Positions 30,497 to 38,452 of a DNA stretch of 41,435 bases are shown here, in pieces. The stretch is taken from IMG/VR virus record IMGVR_UViG_3300028920_000141, positions 1-41,435 of that record; one strand, written 5' to 3'. Positions within the stretch are counted from its first letter, which is position 1; each line of letters starts with the position of its first letter. The stretch is from a virus. The translations under genes and the position numbers were made by a program. The notes beneath the pieces are model-generated. The model saw only the letters and a program-made list of their open reading frames with translations, was not told the DNA's origin and ran no database searches.

Positions 30497-31585
30497 ATGG
30501 GTGGCGGTTTTGTTAAGTGCAAGGTCATCGACGAAAACATGCGGCGACACCTTGGCGACTTCGCTTTCTACGACGAAGCCAAAGCTCAGGAGCTGTCCTC
30601 ACTGGGACTTGTTGAGGTACCATCAGAGGCAGGGGGCGAGTCAGACTCACTCACTCGCGACACCCATACTGGCCGCGCCCCCGCCTCACCCCCTTCCGGC
30701 GCTCCGACCTACCTGACACGAGGAGCCGGCTACCGTGAGGATTCGGTCGGCTACCGTGTCGCGTGGATACAAGACTTCAGCAAGGTCGGCGGTGCCGAAC
30801 TCAGCAACTATGAGGTCGTGCGAGTAGGCGAGGACATCGGGTACGACATCATCGGTGTCACCCCTTCGCTGTTTGACACTCGCGCACTCGAGCAGGCTGA
30901 CATCGTGATCGTCAACAACTGCTTCGAGTTCAGCGGCCCGCAACTCACAACGATACGACAGTTCCTACACGAGAAGCGTGTGCCGTACGTGAAGTACGAA
31001 CACGACTATCGGGAACTACGCCGTTTAAACATCTCGCGTCCCCTGTTCCGCGACGCCTCGCTCGTGGTGTTCATCTCGCCACGACATCGAGACGAGCACG
31101 GCGCGTCACTTGGGTGGGAGGCGACCGCTCGTTCTATCTGTCTGCCTCTCGCGATGAACCCGGACATCTATGGTCCTGTGAAGGGCGTCGAGCGTGAGAA
31201 GGGGCTGACACTGGTCCCCGCGTTGAAGAAGGTAGACCCGAAGGTGCTAGAGAAGTACCTGGACGAGAACCCGCGGCGTGACCTGCTTCTCCTTGGCCAG
31301 TGCCAGGCACCTCTGCCAGCGGGTCGTGTCAGACATCACAAGAAAGTGCCGACGACTGACATGCCGGCAGTGTACTCGCAGTGCGAGTTCATGTTGCACC
31401 AGCCTCGCCAGAAGTGGGCCGGCGAGCGAATCTATTTCGAGGCTCTGCTGTGTGGGTGTGAACCCATCGTGAACGACAACGTAGGACACGCCAGCTGGGA
31501 CTACGACCGCAACGACTTGTCTCAGGTCCTCGCAGAAGCCCCGACGACATTCTGGGGAGCGGTCGAGGAGGTGCTACATGGGTAG
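30497..31585 (+). CDS. GT-B glycosyltransferase with N-terminal head-protein-like domain (362 aa)
   Basis: Residues 1-45 (VKCKVIDENMRRHLGDFAFY, then QELSSLGLVEV) look like the small proteins often found right after phage capsid genes. A Pro/Ser-rich linker follows (about 46-75). Residues 80-362 are a glycosyltransferase family 4-type domain (WIQDFSKVGGAELSNYEVV; C-terminal GERIYFEALLCGCEPIVND, the nucleotide-sugar site). ATG 30497 has GGAGGG 7 bases upstream; ATG 30482 is an alternative. A GTTTAAAC site is at 31023. First gene of the glycan cluster. Confidence 0.8.
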   Translation: MGGGFVKCKVIDENMRRHLGDFAFYDEAKAQELSSLGLVEVPSEAGGESDSLTRDTHTGRAPASPPSGAPTYLTRGAGYREDSVGYRVAWIQDFSKVGGAELSNYEVVRVGEDIGYDIIGVTPSLFDTRALEQADIVIVNNCFEFSGPQLTTIRQFLHEKRVPYVKYEHDYRELRRLNISRPLFRDASLVVFISPRHRDEHGASLGWEATARSICLPLAMNPDIYGPVKGVEREKGLTLVPALKKVDPKVLEKYLDENPRRDLLLLGQCQAPLPAGRVRHHKKVPTTDMPAVYSQCEFMLHQPRQKWAGERIYFEALLCGCEPIVNDNVGHASWDYDRNDLSQVLAEAPTTFWGAVEEVLHG

Positions 31586-32183
31586 ACACCTCCCGGTCGT
31601 CGTACCGTTTAAAGAGGGTCAGCAGATTGGCCGCGCGTACAACCGTGAGATGGAACGACTGCCCGATGACGGATGGACAGTGTTCCTCGACTACGATGTG
31701 ATGATCATGAACCCACACTGGCACGAGATCTGCTGTCGAGCAATCAATCGTGTGGGCGACCGCGCGGGCCTCATCACCTGCTTCACGAACCGTATCGGGT
31801 GCAAGACTCAGGTGGCTCCCGGTGTTGACCCGGACAACTTCGACATGCACTATCATCGGGAGTTCGCCCGCAAGTTGTGGCAGACCAGGAAGGGGACCAT
31901 ACACGACCACACCGACACGCGAGGGTGTCGCTTCTCCGGGTTCTTCATGTTGACGAGTCGTCGTGCCTGGGAGCGGGCTGGTCGGTTCAAAACCGACAGC
32001 TTCTTCCACGTTGACGTTGACTACTACGACAAGGTGAAGCGAGCCGGTATGCGTGTGTACCTGTTGGAGGATCTCTACTGCTTCCACATGTACTTGCGTG
32101 AGGTGTTGTCGCCATTCTTCACGGAGGATCCGAATGCGCAGGTCAAAGAAAATCCCCGCACGCCGAAACAAGTCACGGTCTAA
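31578..32183 (+). CDS. GT-A (family 2-like) glycosyltransferase (201 aa)
   Basis: The metal-binding DxD is DYD (FLDYDVMIM, about 38-40). Later, FSGFFMLTSRRAWERAGRF and HVDVDYYDKVKRAG give the acceptor and catalytic region. A compact single-domain enzyme without membrane segments. It contains GTTTAAAG at 31607, a one-mismatch relative of the palindrome. Starts within the end of the previous gene. Confidence 0.8.
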   Translation: MGRHLPVVVPFKEGQQIGRAYNREMERLPDDGWTVFLDYDVMIMNPHWHEICCRAINRVGDRAGLITCFTNRIGCKTQVAPGVDPDNFDMHYHREFARKLWQTRKGTIHDHTDTRGCRFSGFFMLTSRRAWERAGRFKTDSFFHVDVDYYDKVKRAGMRVYLLEDLYCFHMYLREVLSPFFTEDPNAQVKENPRTPKQVTV

Positions 32184-32197
32184 GGAGAAGGGTGAGT

Positions 32198-33139
32198 ATG
32201 GATTCCACCGTGGCGTACTTCAAAAACGGAATCGGAAACTGGGTGCTGATGACACCAGCACTGAGAGCGATGGCGAGCATGACTGACAGCGGCACGGTTG
32301 ATATGGTCATCGATGGTGATTGGTCGGACTCACGCACGCCGGCGATACTCGACCTCGTTGAGTCGTCGCCGTTCGTGGGTAAGATCATGCGGTACCCATC
32401 GCAGGCACTCAACCCCCGCAAGTACGGTCGGTGGTTCTACTCACGCCACAGCGAAGGGTCAGCCGCCCTGCAGTTCTTCGAGACGAAGAACCCGACGACA
32501 GGTCACCGTATCAACTGGCGGGCGTCACTGGTACACGAGATGGACTACTACATGAACATCGCCCGCATGGGGTTCGGGTACAAGGGCGAGACGCCACTGC
32601 AGTACGTGAAGCGACTCGACTCTCTACCCGCGGGTGTCGCCCGGGCGTTCGACAGCCGCAACAGGTGGGTAGCCCTGTGCAACGGGGGCTTCGCGCGTAT
32701 GCGCGGCCCGAAGTGTTGGCCCCACTTCAACGAACTCGCCAGTGCCTTGCGCAAGCGGTACGGTGTGTCGATCGTCGGGGTAGGTGCGAAGGGTGAGTTG
32801 GCGGGGGTCAAGCTCGACCTCGACCTGACCGGAGAGCTTTCGATCCTCGAGACGGCTCGAGTGCTTTGCGGTGAGGTCGATCACTTCGTGACGACTGACA
32901 CAGGGCTGATGCACATAGCAGACGCCCTGGAGGTGAACATGACCGTGCTGTTCGGTGGCAGTATCGTATCGAAGAACGGACCAGTGAACCACACGGCGAC
33001 CATCGTCCGGGCAGACCTGGGATGTGTACCGTGTCAGTACGTGGGTGACTTCGAGAAGTGCAGGGACCCGCAGTGTATGTCACGTTTGAAGGTGGGGCAG
33101 GTCATGCGAGCCCTGTCCCGGTGGGGTGAGTCACTATGA
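32198..33139 (+). CDS. Family 9 (heptosyltransferase-like) glycosyltransferase (313 aa)
   Basis: GT-B enzyme with the family 9 signature FVTTDTGLMHIADALEVNMT and a C-terminal cysteine cluster (GCVPCQYVGDFEKCRDPQC) like that of ADP-heptose transferases. N-terminus GIGNWVLMTPALRAM is typical. GTG 32192 (AAGGAG 4 bases upstream) is an equally possible start. It transfers a sugar, identity unknown, to a growing glycan. Confidence 0.85.
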   Translation: MDSTVAYFKNGIGNWVLMTPALRAMASMTDSGTVDMVIDGDWSDSRTPAILDLVESSPFVGKIMRYPSQALNPRKYGRWFYSRHSEGSAALQFFETKNPTTGHRINWRASLVHEMDYYMNIARMGFGYKGETPLQYVKRLDSLPAGVARAFDSRNRWVALCNGGFARMRGPKCWPHFNELASALRKRYGVSIVGVGAKGELAGVKLDLDLTGELSILETARVLCGEVDHFVTTDTGLMHIADALEVNMTVLFGGSIVSKNGPVNHTATIVRADLGCVPCQYVGDFEKCRDPQCMSRLKVGQVMRALSRWGESL

Positions 33140-33906
33140 GCCGTCTGAAACACGAAGAAGCGATCGCACACATGCGGCAGGCTGTCGTGAGTGGTCGCCC
33201 GTACATGTTCGCGCGGTACGGTGACGGCGAGGGTCTGGTGTTGGGGTTCCCTGAGAGGACGCCCCTCCACAAGTATCGCGCCCGGCTTGACAAGTGGTTC
33301 GGCAGTGACGGTATGTCGATGCCCCAACTGGTGACGCTCGCCGACAACATGCGTGAGAGTGTGAAGCATTGCGACCTCGTAGGTCTGCCAGAGCGACGAC
33401 ACCACGAGATGGACTCGAACTGGCGGAGCGTCGAACCGTACATGAAGCGGTACCAGTTGATCAACGGTCAGAAGGTCTGCGGGATGGACGCCGTGTTGTG
33501 GTTGCAGAGGCGCCGCTACCTTCCCAAGTTGTTGGCTGGTGTCGAGACTCTGTGCTGTATCACCTGCCGTAACGTCCGTAAGGAACTGAAGCGAGTCTGT
33601 CACGGGCTGAAACGTGTCGAGATGTTTTACCTGCCACCGCAGAAGCGACCGCAGATGGGACCCGACATGGCGAACGGGCAGAGACACTACCCGACACTGT
33701 ACCTGGAGATCCCCAAGTGGCTCGACGTGGTATGCAAGCCGGGTCAGGTGGTTCTCATCGGGGCAGGTGGTCTGGGTAAGCTCTACGCCCAGATGGTGAA
33801 AGAGCGCGGCGGTGTTGCGCTCGACGTGGGTAGTCTGTTCGATGGGTGGGCGGGGCTAAACACTCGCTCGCACATTCGGAACGAACCGATGACGTGGAGA
33901 CTGTAA
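33136..33906 (+). CDS. GT-D fold glycosyltransferase, paralogue 1 (256 aa)
   Basis: The DGE motif (FARYGDGEGLV, about 26-36) and the C-terminal VLIGAGGLGKLYAQMVKERG with DVGSLFDGW are characteristic of GT-D (DUF1792-type) enzymes known from serine-rich protein glycosylation loci. The next gene encodes a diverged paralogue, suggesting tandem duplication. It overlaps the previous gene by 4 bases. Confidence 0.8.
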   Translation: MSRLKHEEAIAHMRQAVVSGRPYMFARYGDGEGLVLGFPERTPLHKYRARLDKWFGSDGMSMPQLVTLADNMRESVKHCDLVGLPERRHHEMDSNWRSVEPYMKRYQLINGQKVCGMDAVLWLQRRRYLPKLLAGVETLCCITCRNVRKELKRVCHGLKRVEMFYLPPQKRPQMGPDMANGQRHYPTLYLEIPKWLDVVCKPGQVVLIGAGGLGKLYAQMVKERGGVALDVGSLFDGWAGLNTRSHIRNEPMTWRL

Positions 33907-34721
33907 TGGCGTTGACATGGCTCAAGCCAGAACAACTTGATCAGGCGCTCCTCTCTCGCCTAGACGATGGTACGCCGTTCACCCTCTTGCGGTTCGGTGA
34001 CGGTGAGTACGAGGTGTGCAAGCATGTCGTCGGCGCCAGTCACAATGATGTCGAGTTCATCGACAAGTTCCGCAGGTGGTTCGGTGCCGAACGAGTCGGT
34101 CGAATCAAGCACGCGGATCTGATGGGGCTCGGCGCGAGGATCCTCGAGGCGTTTAAACACTGCACATTCCTGGGTATCCCCTCGTTCCGCGAGGCGTACT
34201 CGTACCCGAAGTGGCGGGGCGTGGACAAGTTCGTGAACAAGCACTTGCCCAACGGCATCACGTTCCACTTCCACGATGTCCTCGCCCTGTGGCGTCGCTG
34301 GAGTACGTTGAAAGAGATCCTCGGGAACCGTGAACACGTTGACCTGATCACGTGCCGGCCCAGACTACGAGAGAAACTACACGACCGCTTCCCGAACCTC
34401 GAACACGTGGGTATGGAACTGCTACAGCCTGAGTACTTTCTCTGGAAACGAGACAACAGCGGACTGCAGAAGTACATCGACGCCTGGGAAGGGGCGCCAC
34501 ACTACCCGAACAGGTACAACGAGATCTGTGACTCGCTTCATCGACAGGCACCACTCAACGGTCGCTTGTTCCTCGTGGGTGCCGGCGGGCTAGGGAAGAT
34601 CTACTGCGAGGTGGTTCGGTCGCTGGGTGGTATCGCGTTCGACCTGGGAGCCCTGCTCGACGGGTGGGACGGGCTGATCACTCGACCGTACCTCGAATCG
34701 ATACAGGAGTTCAGACTATGA
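33906..34721 (+). CDS. GT-D fold glycosyltransferase, paralogue 2 (271 aa)
   Basis: Same layout as its neighbour: LLRFGDGEYEV at the N-terminus and LFLVGAGGLGKIYCEVVRSL with DLGALLDGWDG at the C-terminus. The middle has diverged. ATG 33906 overlaps the previous stop. A GTTTAAAC site is at 34151. Two GT-D enzymes in a row suggest successive additions of sugars to a protein-linked glycan. Confidence 0.8.
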   Translation: MALTWLKPEQLDQALLSRLDDGTPFTLLRFGDGEYEVCKHVVGASHNDVEFIDKFRRWFGAERVGRIKHADLMGLGARILEAFKHCTFLGIPSFREAYSYPKWRGVDKFVNKHLPNGITFHFHDVLALWRRWSTLKEILGNREHVDLITCRPRLREKLHDRFPNLEHVGMELLQPEYFLWKRDNSGLQKYIDAWEGAPHYPNRYNEICDSLHRQAPLNGRLFLVGAGGLGKIYCEVVRSLGGIAFDLGALLDGWDGLITRPYLESIQEFRL

Positions 34722-35431
34722 TCGAAGGTATCAACATATTCCTACCGTCACGCGGACGACCGGACAGGCTGACCAAGTTCCTCGAGTCGATGCAGGAGAC
34801 AGCCACCAGCCCCGACCGCCTGCACGTGGTGTTCGTCCTCGACGTTGGCGACCAGGAGTCGCTCGACGCCGTGAAGGTGTGTAAGGTGAGTTCGCAGGTT
34901 GAGTGGGTACTCGACACGGGCAAGCCGCACCTCGCCAATCTGTACAACCGTTGCTTCGACAGAACCATACGCGGGGGAGACGAGTGGGCCGTGAGCATGT
35001 TCGGCGATGACATGGTGTTCGCCAGCGAAGGGTGGGACGTGCGGTTCGTCAACGAGATGAACAACGCCGAAGGGAAGGCGATCGTGTTCGGCGATGACGA
35101 CTACATTCAGCACGGCAAACTCCCGGTACACCTCGTCGTTCCGCGGCCCCTCGTCAGGGCTACGGGCCGACCGTTCATGGCGCCAGAGTTCCGGGCTGAC
35201 ATGATCGACACAGTGTGGCAGGTCGTGGGGAAGAAGTGCGGCCTGCTCCGGTACCTCGAGGACGTTCACATCAGACACGAACACAACAGTCAATTGCCCG
35301 CCGACCAACGCGACGAAACTTGGAGACGTTTAAACGCCGTGAAGATGCACCAAGGCAAGGGCTACAAACTGGTTGAGGAGATCGCAACTGGCATCGCCGC
35401 CAACTTGAAGGAGGCAGGATATGTCGGGTAA
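34718..35431 (+). CDS. GT-A (family 2-like) glycosyltransferase (237 aa)
   Basis: FLPSRGRPDRLTKFLESMQE at the N-terminus and the metal-site SMFGDDMVF (about 91-99) are typical of GT2-like enzymes; a later FGDDDYIQHG supports this. ATG 34718 has AGGAG upstream. A GTTTAAAC site is at 35328. Overlaps its neighbours on both sides. Confidence 0.75.
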   Translation: MIEGINIFLPSRGRPDRLTKFLESMQETATSPDRLHVVFVLDVGDQESLDAVKVCKVSSQVEWVLDTGKPHLANLYNRCFDRTIRGGDEWAVSMFGDDMVFASEGWDVRFVNEMNNAEGKAIVFGDDDYIQHGKLPVHLVVPRPLVRATGRPFMAPEFRADMIDTVWQVVGKKCGLLRYLEDVHIRHEHNSQLPADQRDETWRRLNAVKMHQGKGYKLVEEIATGIAANLKEAGYVG

Positions 35432-36140
35432 GAATATCATCGCATTCTCTGTCTGGGGAGACGACCCAGTGTACACACGTGGGGCCATCTCGAACCTCGT
35501 GCTACGTGAGAGGTTTTACCCCGATTGGGAGTACCGCTTCTATCTCGATCCACGACGACCCCCCAACATGGTCAAATTGGGTCGGGAAATCGAGGAGCGA
35601 GGGGGTGCTATCTCGTTTGACGGCCCGGAGGGTCCTCCCGGTAGGGTCGGGCTCTACTGGAGACTTGCGGCCCTCTTTGACGAGGGGGTTGATCACGTAC
35701 TGTTCCGCGACACCGACAGTCGGCCCAGCGACCGCGAGGCTGTGTGCGTGTTCGAGTGGTTGCAGTCGGACTGTCCGGTTCACGTCATCAGGGACCACCG
35801 CTCACACACCGCACCGCTCATGGGCGGTCTATGGGGCTGTGTGCCGGCGGCCGTACGTGAGATGGTACCAGACCTGCGTGAGCAGTTCGACGCGCGTCTG
35901 CAGTACGTGTTGACGACACCAATGGCGAACAGCAAGCCGCGGGTGGGACACCTACCGTTCAGCGACCAGGAGTTCCTCGCCGATACGATATGGCCGTGTG
36001 TGAAGGGTGACACGTTCGTTCACGACGAGAGCACCGCTCCTGGTCGTGGTGGGCACCCGTTCACGGTGCCGACCCTTCACCCGTCTCAGTTCTGCGGTCA
36101 GGCCTACAACGTGCAGGGAGTACCGAAGTGGAAAGTGTGA
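35421..36140 (+). CDS. GT-A fold glycosyltransferase-like protein (239 aa)
   Basis: NIIAFSVWGDDPVYTRGAIS at the N-terminus and LFRDTDSRPSDREA (DTD, about 95) match capsular-polysaccharide-type GT-A transferases. HVIRDHRSHTAPLMGGLWG is a conserved second block. AAGGAGG lies upstream of ATG 35421. Confidence 0.7.
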   Translation: MSGKNIIAFSVWGDDPVYTRGAISNLVLRERFYPDWEYRFYLDPRRPPNMVKLGREIEERGGAISFDGPEGPPGRVGLYWRLAALFDEGVDHVLFRDTDSRPSDREAVCVFEWLQSDCPVHVIRDHRSHTAPLMGGLWGCVPAAVREMVPDLREQFDARLQYVLTTPMANSKPRVGHLPFSDQEFLADTIWPCVKGDTFVHDESTAPGRGGHPFTVPTLHPSQFCGQAYNVQGVPKWKV

Positions 36141-36171
36141 GCCTCGCAACGATCGGACGTTTGGAGAAGGT

Positions 36172-36747
36172 ATGAGCGAGTTGCATCTCATCACGACTGG
36201 CGGCACGGGTACCTACGCGATCGAGGAGTGGGGCCGACCGAACTGGAGCGAGAGTAGACTTCGCGCACACACCCGTTCGCCCAGCGCCCCGGCTACTGGT
36301 GATCGAGTGCTGTACGTGTTCGGTGATCCTCGCAATCAGCTGTTGTCGTTCTTCCACCGTGGGTTTATGAAGGCGCCGTACACACACTGCCAGAACGTGA
36401 ACGGCAACGTGAACTATCTGGGAACCCGCAAGTCGTGGTCGCTCGAGAGCTACCTGCAAGAGGAGTATGACGCGTACCAGTTGTACGAACATCTGCAGGG
36501 GTGGTTGTCACACCACGCGCGTGACTACTCGATCATGTTCGTACGGTACGAGGCGATAGCCAAGACGAGCGTGCGCCGACAGTTGAGGGAGTTCGTCGGC
36601 CAGTACAGACCGTTCGAGTTCAAGCCGCGCGCAAGTAACTTCGAGGGGTTGTCGGCTTCCCTGCGTCAATCGATCGATCGTATGTTCTCTCACATGGTAC
36701 TGCTCACGAGTCAACTGCCAGACGTAACGGAGATACGATGCTACTGA
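36172..36747 (+). CDS. Sulfotransferase-like protein (191 aa)
   Basis: HLITTGGTGTYAIEEW near the N-terminus could be the phosphosulfate-binding loop. LYVFGDPRNQLLSFFHRGF resembles the RDPRxxxxS 3'-phosphate motif of sulfotransferases, and IMFVRYEAI the conserved RYE-L block. Sulfation of glycans would fit its place among glycosyltransferases. The first loop is not canonical, so this is a moderate call. ATG 36172 follows GGAGAAGG. Confidence 0.5.
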   Translation: MSELHLITTGGTGTYAIEEWGRPNWSESRLRAHTRSPSAPATGDRVLYVFGDPRNQLLSFFHRGFMKAPYTHCQNVNGNVNYLGTRKSWSLESYLQEEYDAYQLYEHLQGWLSHHARDYSIMFVRYEAIAKTSVRRQLREFVGQYRPFEFKPRASNFEGLSASLRQSIDRMFSHMVLLTSQLPDVTEIRCY

Positions 36748-37595
36748 TAGTACAGAGCAAGGGCAAGCACCGACCGAACTTGCGGTACCGTGAGTGCGAA
36801 TGTCTGGCACGCGCGTTCACCCGGCTCGGTGTGAAGTCTCAGGTGACAGGTCTGGGCTACGAGTCGTTTGACTGTTGGAACGATCTCATCGCGCAGGCCT
36901 CGTCGGTTCTCGTCCTCGAGAACTACGGCATGCTCGAGTGGTTGCCCAAGACACTGACGCACATCAACGTCCCTAAAGTGTTCTGGTGTATCGACAGTCA
37001 CGTGGCGCTGAAGCGACACCTGCGTGAGTGTGACACGTACCAGTTCGACATGGTGCTATGCTCAGTCGGGGCGCACGTTGACAAGTTCGGTGATCGGGCG
37101 CTCTGGATGCCCAACGCGTACCCGTCTGATCTCATCGGCCCGAACGCCGACATCCGCAAGCGACATGATGTCGGGTTCTGTGGGAACTGGGTCAGAGGTC
37201 GTCGCGAGTTCTACGACAACGTGATGATGCGCGAGGTGCCTATACACACTGACATTATGGTACTGGGCGACTCGATGGTGCGTGCGATACAAGGCTACCG
37301 CATTCACCTCAACCGCAACCATAGTATCGACCTCAACTACAGGACATACGAAACACTGGGCGCCGGGACTTTCTTGCTCACGAACAAGACAGACCACCTC
37401 CTTGATCTGTTTAAACCCGGCGCCCACCTCGACACGTACGAGTCGGCTGACGACTGCGTTGAGAAGATACGACACTACATCAACCACCCCGACGAGCGTG
37501 AGGCGATTGCCAAGCGCGGCCACGAGGTCGTGAAGCAGTCACACACGTATGACGCCCGGGCGCGGTGGTTGCTTCGGAGAGGAGTCTTGCGATGA
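36738..37595 (+). CDS. GT-B (CgeB-like) glycosyltransferase (285 aa)
   Basis: The C-terminal half has the donor-site pattern of CgeB/Glyco_trans_1_2 enzymes: NYRTYETLGAGTFLLTNKTD, then HLDTYESADDCVEKI and HPDEREAIAKRGHEVV. The N-terminal half has VLVLENYGMLEWLPK and FWCIDSHVALK. A GTTTAAAC site is at 37409. Last gene of the glycan cluster; it overlaps the connector gene by 4 bases, so the cluster belongs to the structural operon. Confidence 0.8.
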   Translation: MLLIVQSKGKHRPNLRYRECECLARAFTRLGVKSQVTGLGYESFDCWNDLIAQASSVLVLENYGMLEWLPKTLTHINVPKVFWCIDSHVALKRHLRECDTYQFDMVLCSVGAHVDKFGDRALWMPNAYPSDLIGPNADIRKRHDVGFCGNWVRGRREFYDNVMMREVPIHTDIMVLGDSMVRAIQGYRIHLNRNHSIDLNYRTYETLGAGTFLLTNKTDHLLDLFKPGAHLDTYESADDCVEKIRHYINHPDEREAIAKRGHEVVKQSHTYDARARWLLRRGVLR

Positions 37596-37930
37596 GCGTT
37601 TCGATCACGGTGGCGGCACTCAAATCGAACTACATCCAGAAGCTCAACAGCGTCACCGACTACGATGCGGTGCTGACGAGTATCATCGACGATGTGATCG
37701 CGTTGGCGGTTGACTACCTGGACGACGAGGACATCACCAACGCGGCGACGATGCCCTCAGTGCTGACGCGCCCGCTGATGAAACAGTGCGCATACGAGTT
37801 CAACCGCCGGCAGGATCTGGGCCTCGTGTCTGTGACCGCACCGGACGGTACGCTGACTAAGATGGAGGTGGATGAGTGGCTGTCAGACACTAAGGCGGCA
37901 CTCGACCGTCATCGTTACTACGCGCTCTGA
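37592..37930 (+). CDS. Head-tail connector protein (112 aa)
   Basis: Mostly helical small protein (ALKSNYIQKLNSVTDYDAVL, IIDDVIALAVDYLDDEDITN, ending in a helix AALDRHRYYAL). Size, helical pattern and position fit gp6-type head completion adaptors. ATG 37592 overlaps the previous gene. Confidence 0.65.
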   Translation: MSVSITVAALKSNYIQKLNSVTDYDAVLTSIIDDVIALAVDYLDDEDITNAATMPSVLTRPLMKQCAYEFNRRQDLGLVSVTAPDGTLTKMEVDEWLSDTKAALDRHRYYAL

Positions 37931-37940
37931 GGAGGTCGAG

Positions 37941-38240
37941 GTGGAAGGTATCAATCCGGTCACGGCGGCAATCATCGCGCTCGTCGCCACGCTATTCGGT
38001 ATCGTAGTGAGAGAGGGTGCCCAGCTGATCCTGAAACTCGTGAACGGTAAGGTGGCAGACGCGAACCTAGGGAACGGCAACGGGAAGTACGTGAGGAAGG
38101 ACCTGTGCGAGGAGAGACACAAGCTAGTAGAGACTCGACTCGATGAGGCGAAGGGTCAACGGCAGGCGATACTCGACACGGCGAACCAGACGCAGAAGGA
38201 CGTTCGCATGTTGACCCAGCACCTACTGGAGAACGACTGA
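37941..38240 (+). CDS. Small membrane-anchored coiled-coil protein (99 aa)
   Basis: GTG 37941 follows GAGGAGGTCGAG. One hydrophobic N-terminal segment (VTAAIIALVATLFGIVV) is followed by a charged, helical tail (VETRLDEAKGQRQAILDTAN). Possibly a holin-like or inner-membrane protein. Its place inside the connector genes is unusual for a holin. Role unknown. Confidence 0.55.
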   Translation: MEGINPVTAAIIALVATLFGIVVREGAQLILKLVNGKVADANLGNGNGKYVRKDLCEERHKLVETRLDEAKGQRQAILDTANQTQKDVRMLTQHLLEND

Positions 38241-38452
38241 TGCCCAAAGAACTGACGCAAGACGAAGAACAGGAACTGCTCGCGGTCATCGACACTGGCG
38301 GTACGTTTAAACAGATCACGATGGCTAGCGGGCGACAGTACACGATCGGTATGTCAGCCGCGCAGTGGCTCAAGACGAATGACTATCTGGCCGCGGTGAC
38401 GCCAGACGACTCAGCCCTCTCGGAAGAGGACATGTACGGTGCTGAACTATAA
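38240..38452 (+). CDS. Hypothetical protein (70 aa)
   Basis: ATG 38240 overlaps the previous stop. Acidic, with a helix at the start and a GTFKQITMASGRQYTIGMSA stretch that includes a GTTTAAAC site (38305). Likely a small head-tail protein from context only. Confidence 0.6.
   Translation: MPKELTQDEEQELLAVIDTGGTFKQITMASGRQYTIGMSAAQWLKTNDYLAAVTPDDSALSEEDMYGAEL

Larger units (their letters stand above)
1582..38312. repeat. Family of 21 perfect GTTTAAAC palindromes
   Basis: First bases of each copy: 1582, 2449, 4337, 6506, 8008, 9710, 12234, 14142, 16887, 17631, 18638, 19535, 20425, 21790, 24339, 25356, 31023, 34151, 35328, 37409, 38305. Six are intergenic and 15 are in genes. Of the 15, ten read as Phe-Lys (TTT AAA) and five as Leu-Asn (TTA AAC); the third frame would contain a stop. 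Spacing is mostly 0.7-2.7 kb. A gap covers 25.4-31.0 kb, and there are none after 38.3 kb. I expect about 0.2-0.3 by chance at about 60% GC. Counted by eye. Confidence 0.85.

Noticed and set aside
31607-31614. GTTTAAAG as a further copy of the palindrome
   Set aside because: One mismatch breaks the palindrome; not counted among the 21 perfect sites.
37941-38240. Holin
   Set aside because: It has one membrane segment and a charged tail, but lies between connector genes with no endolysin beside it. Left as a membrane protein of unknown role.
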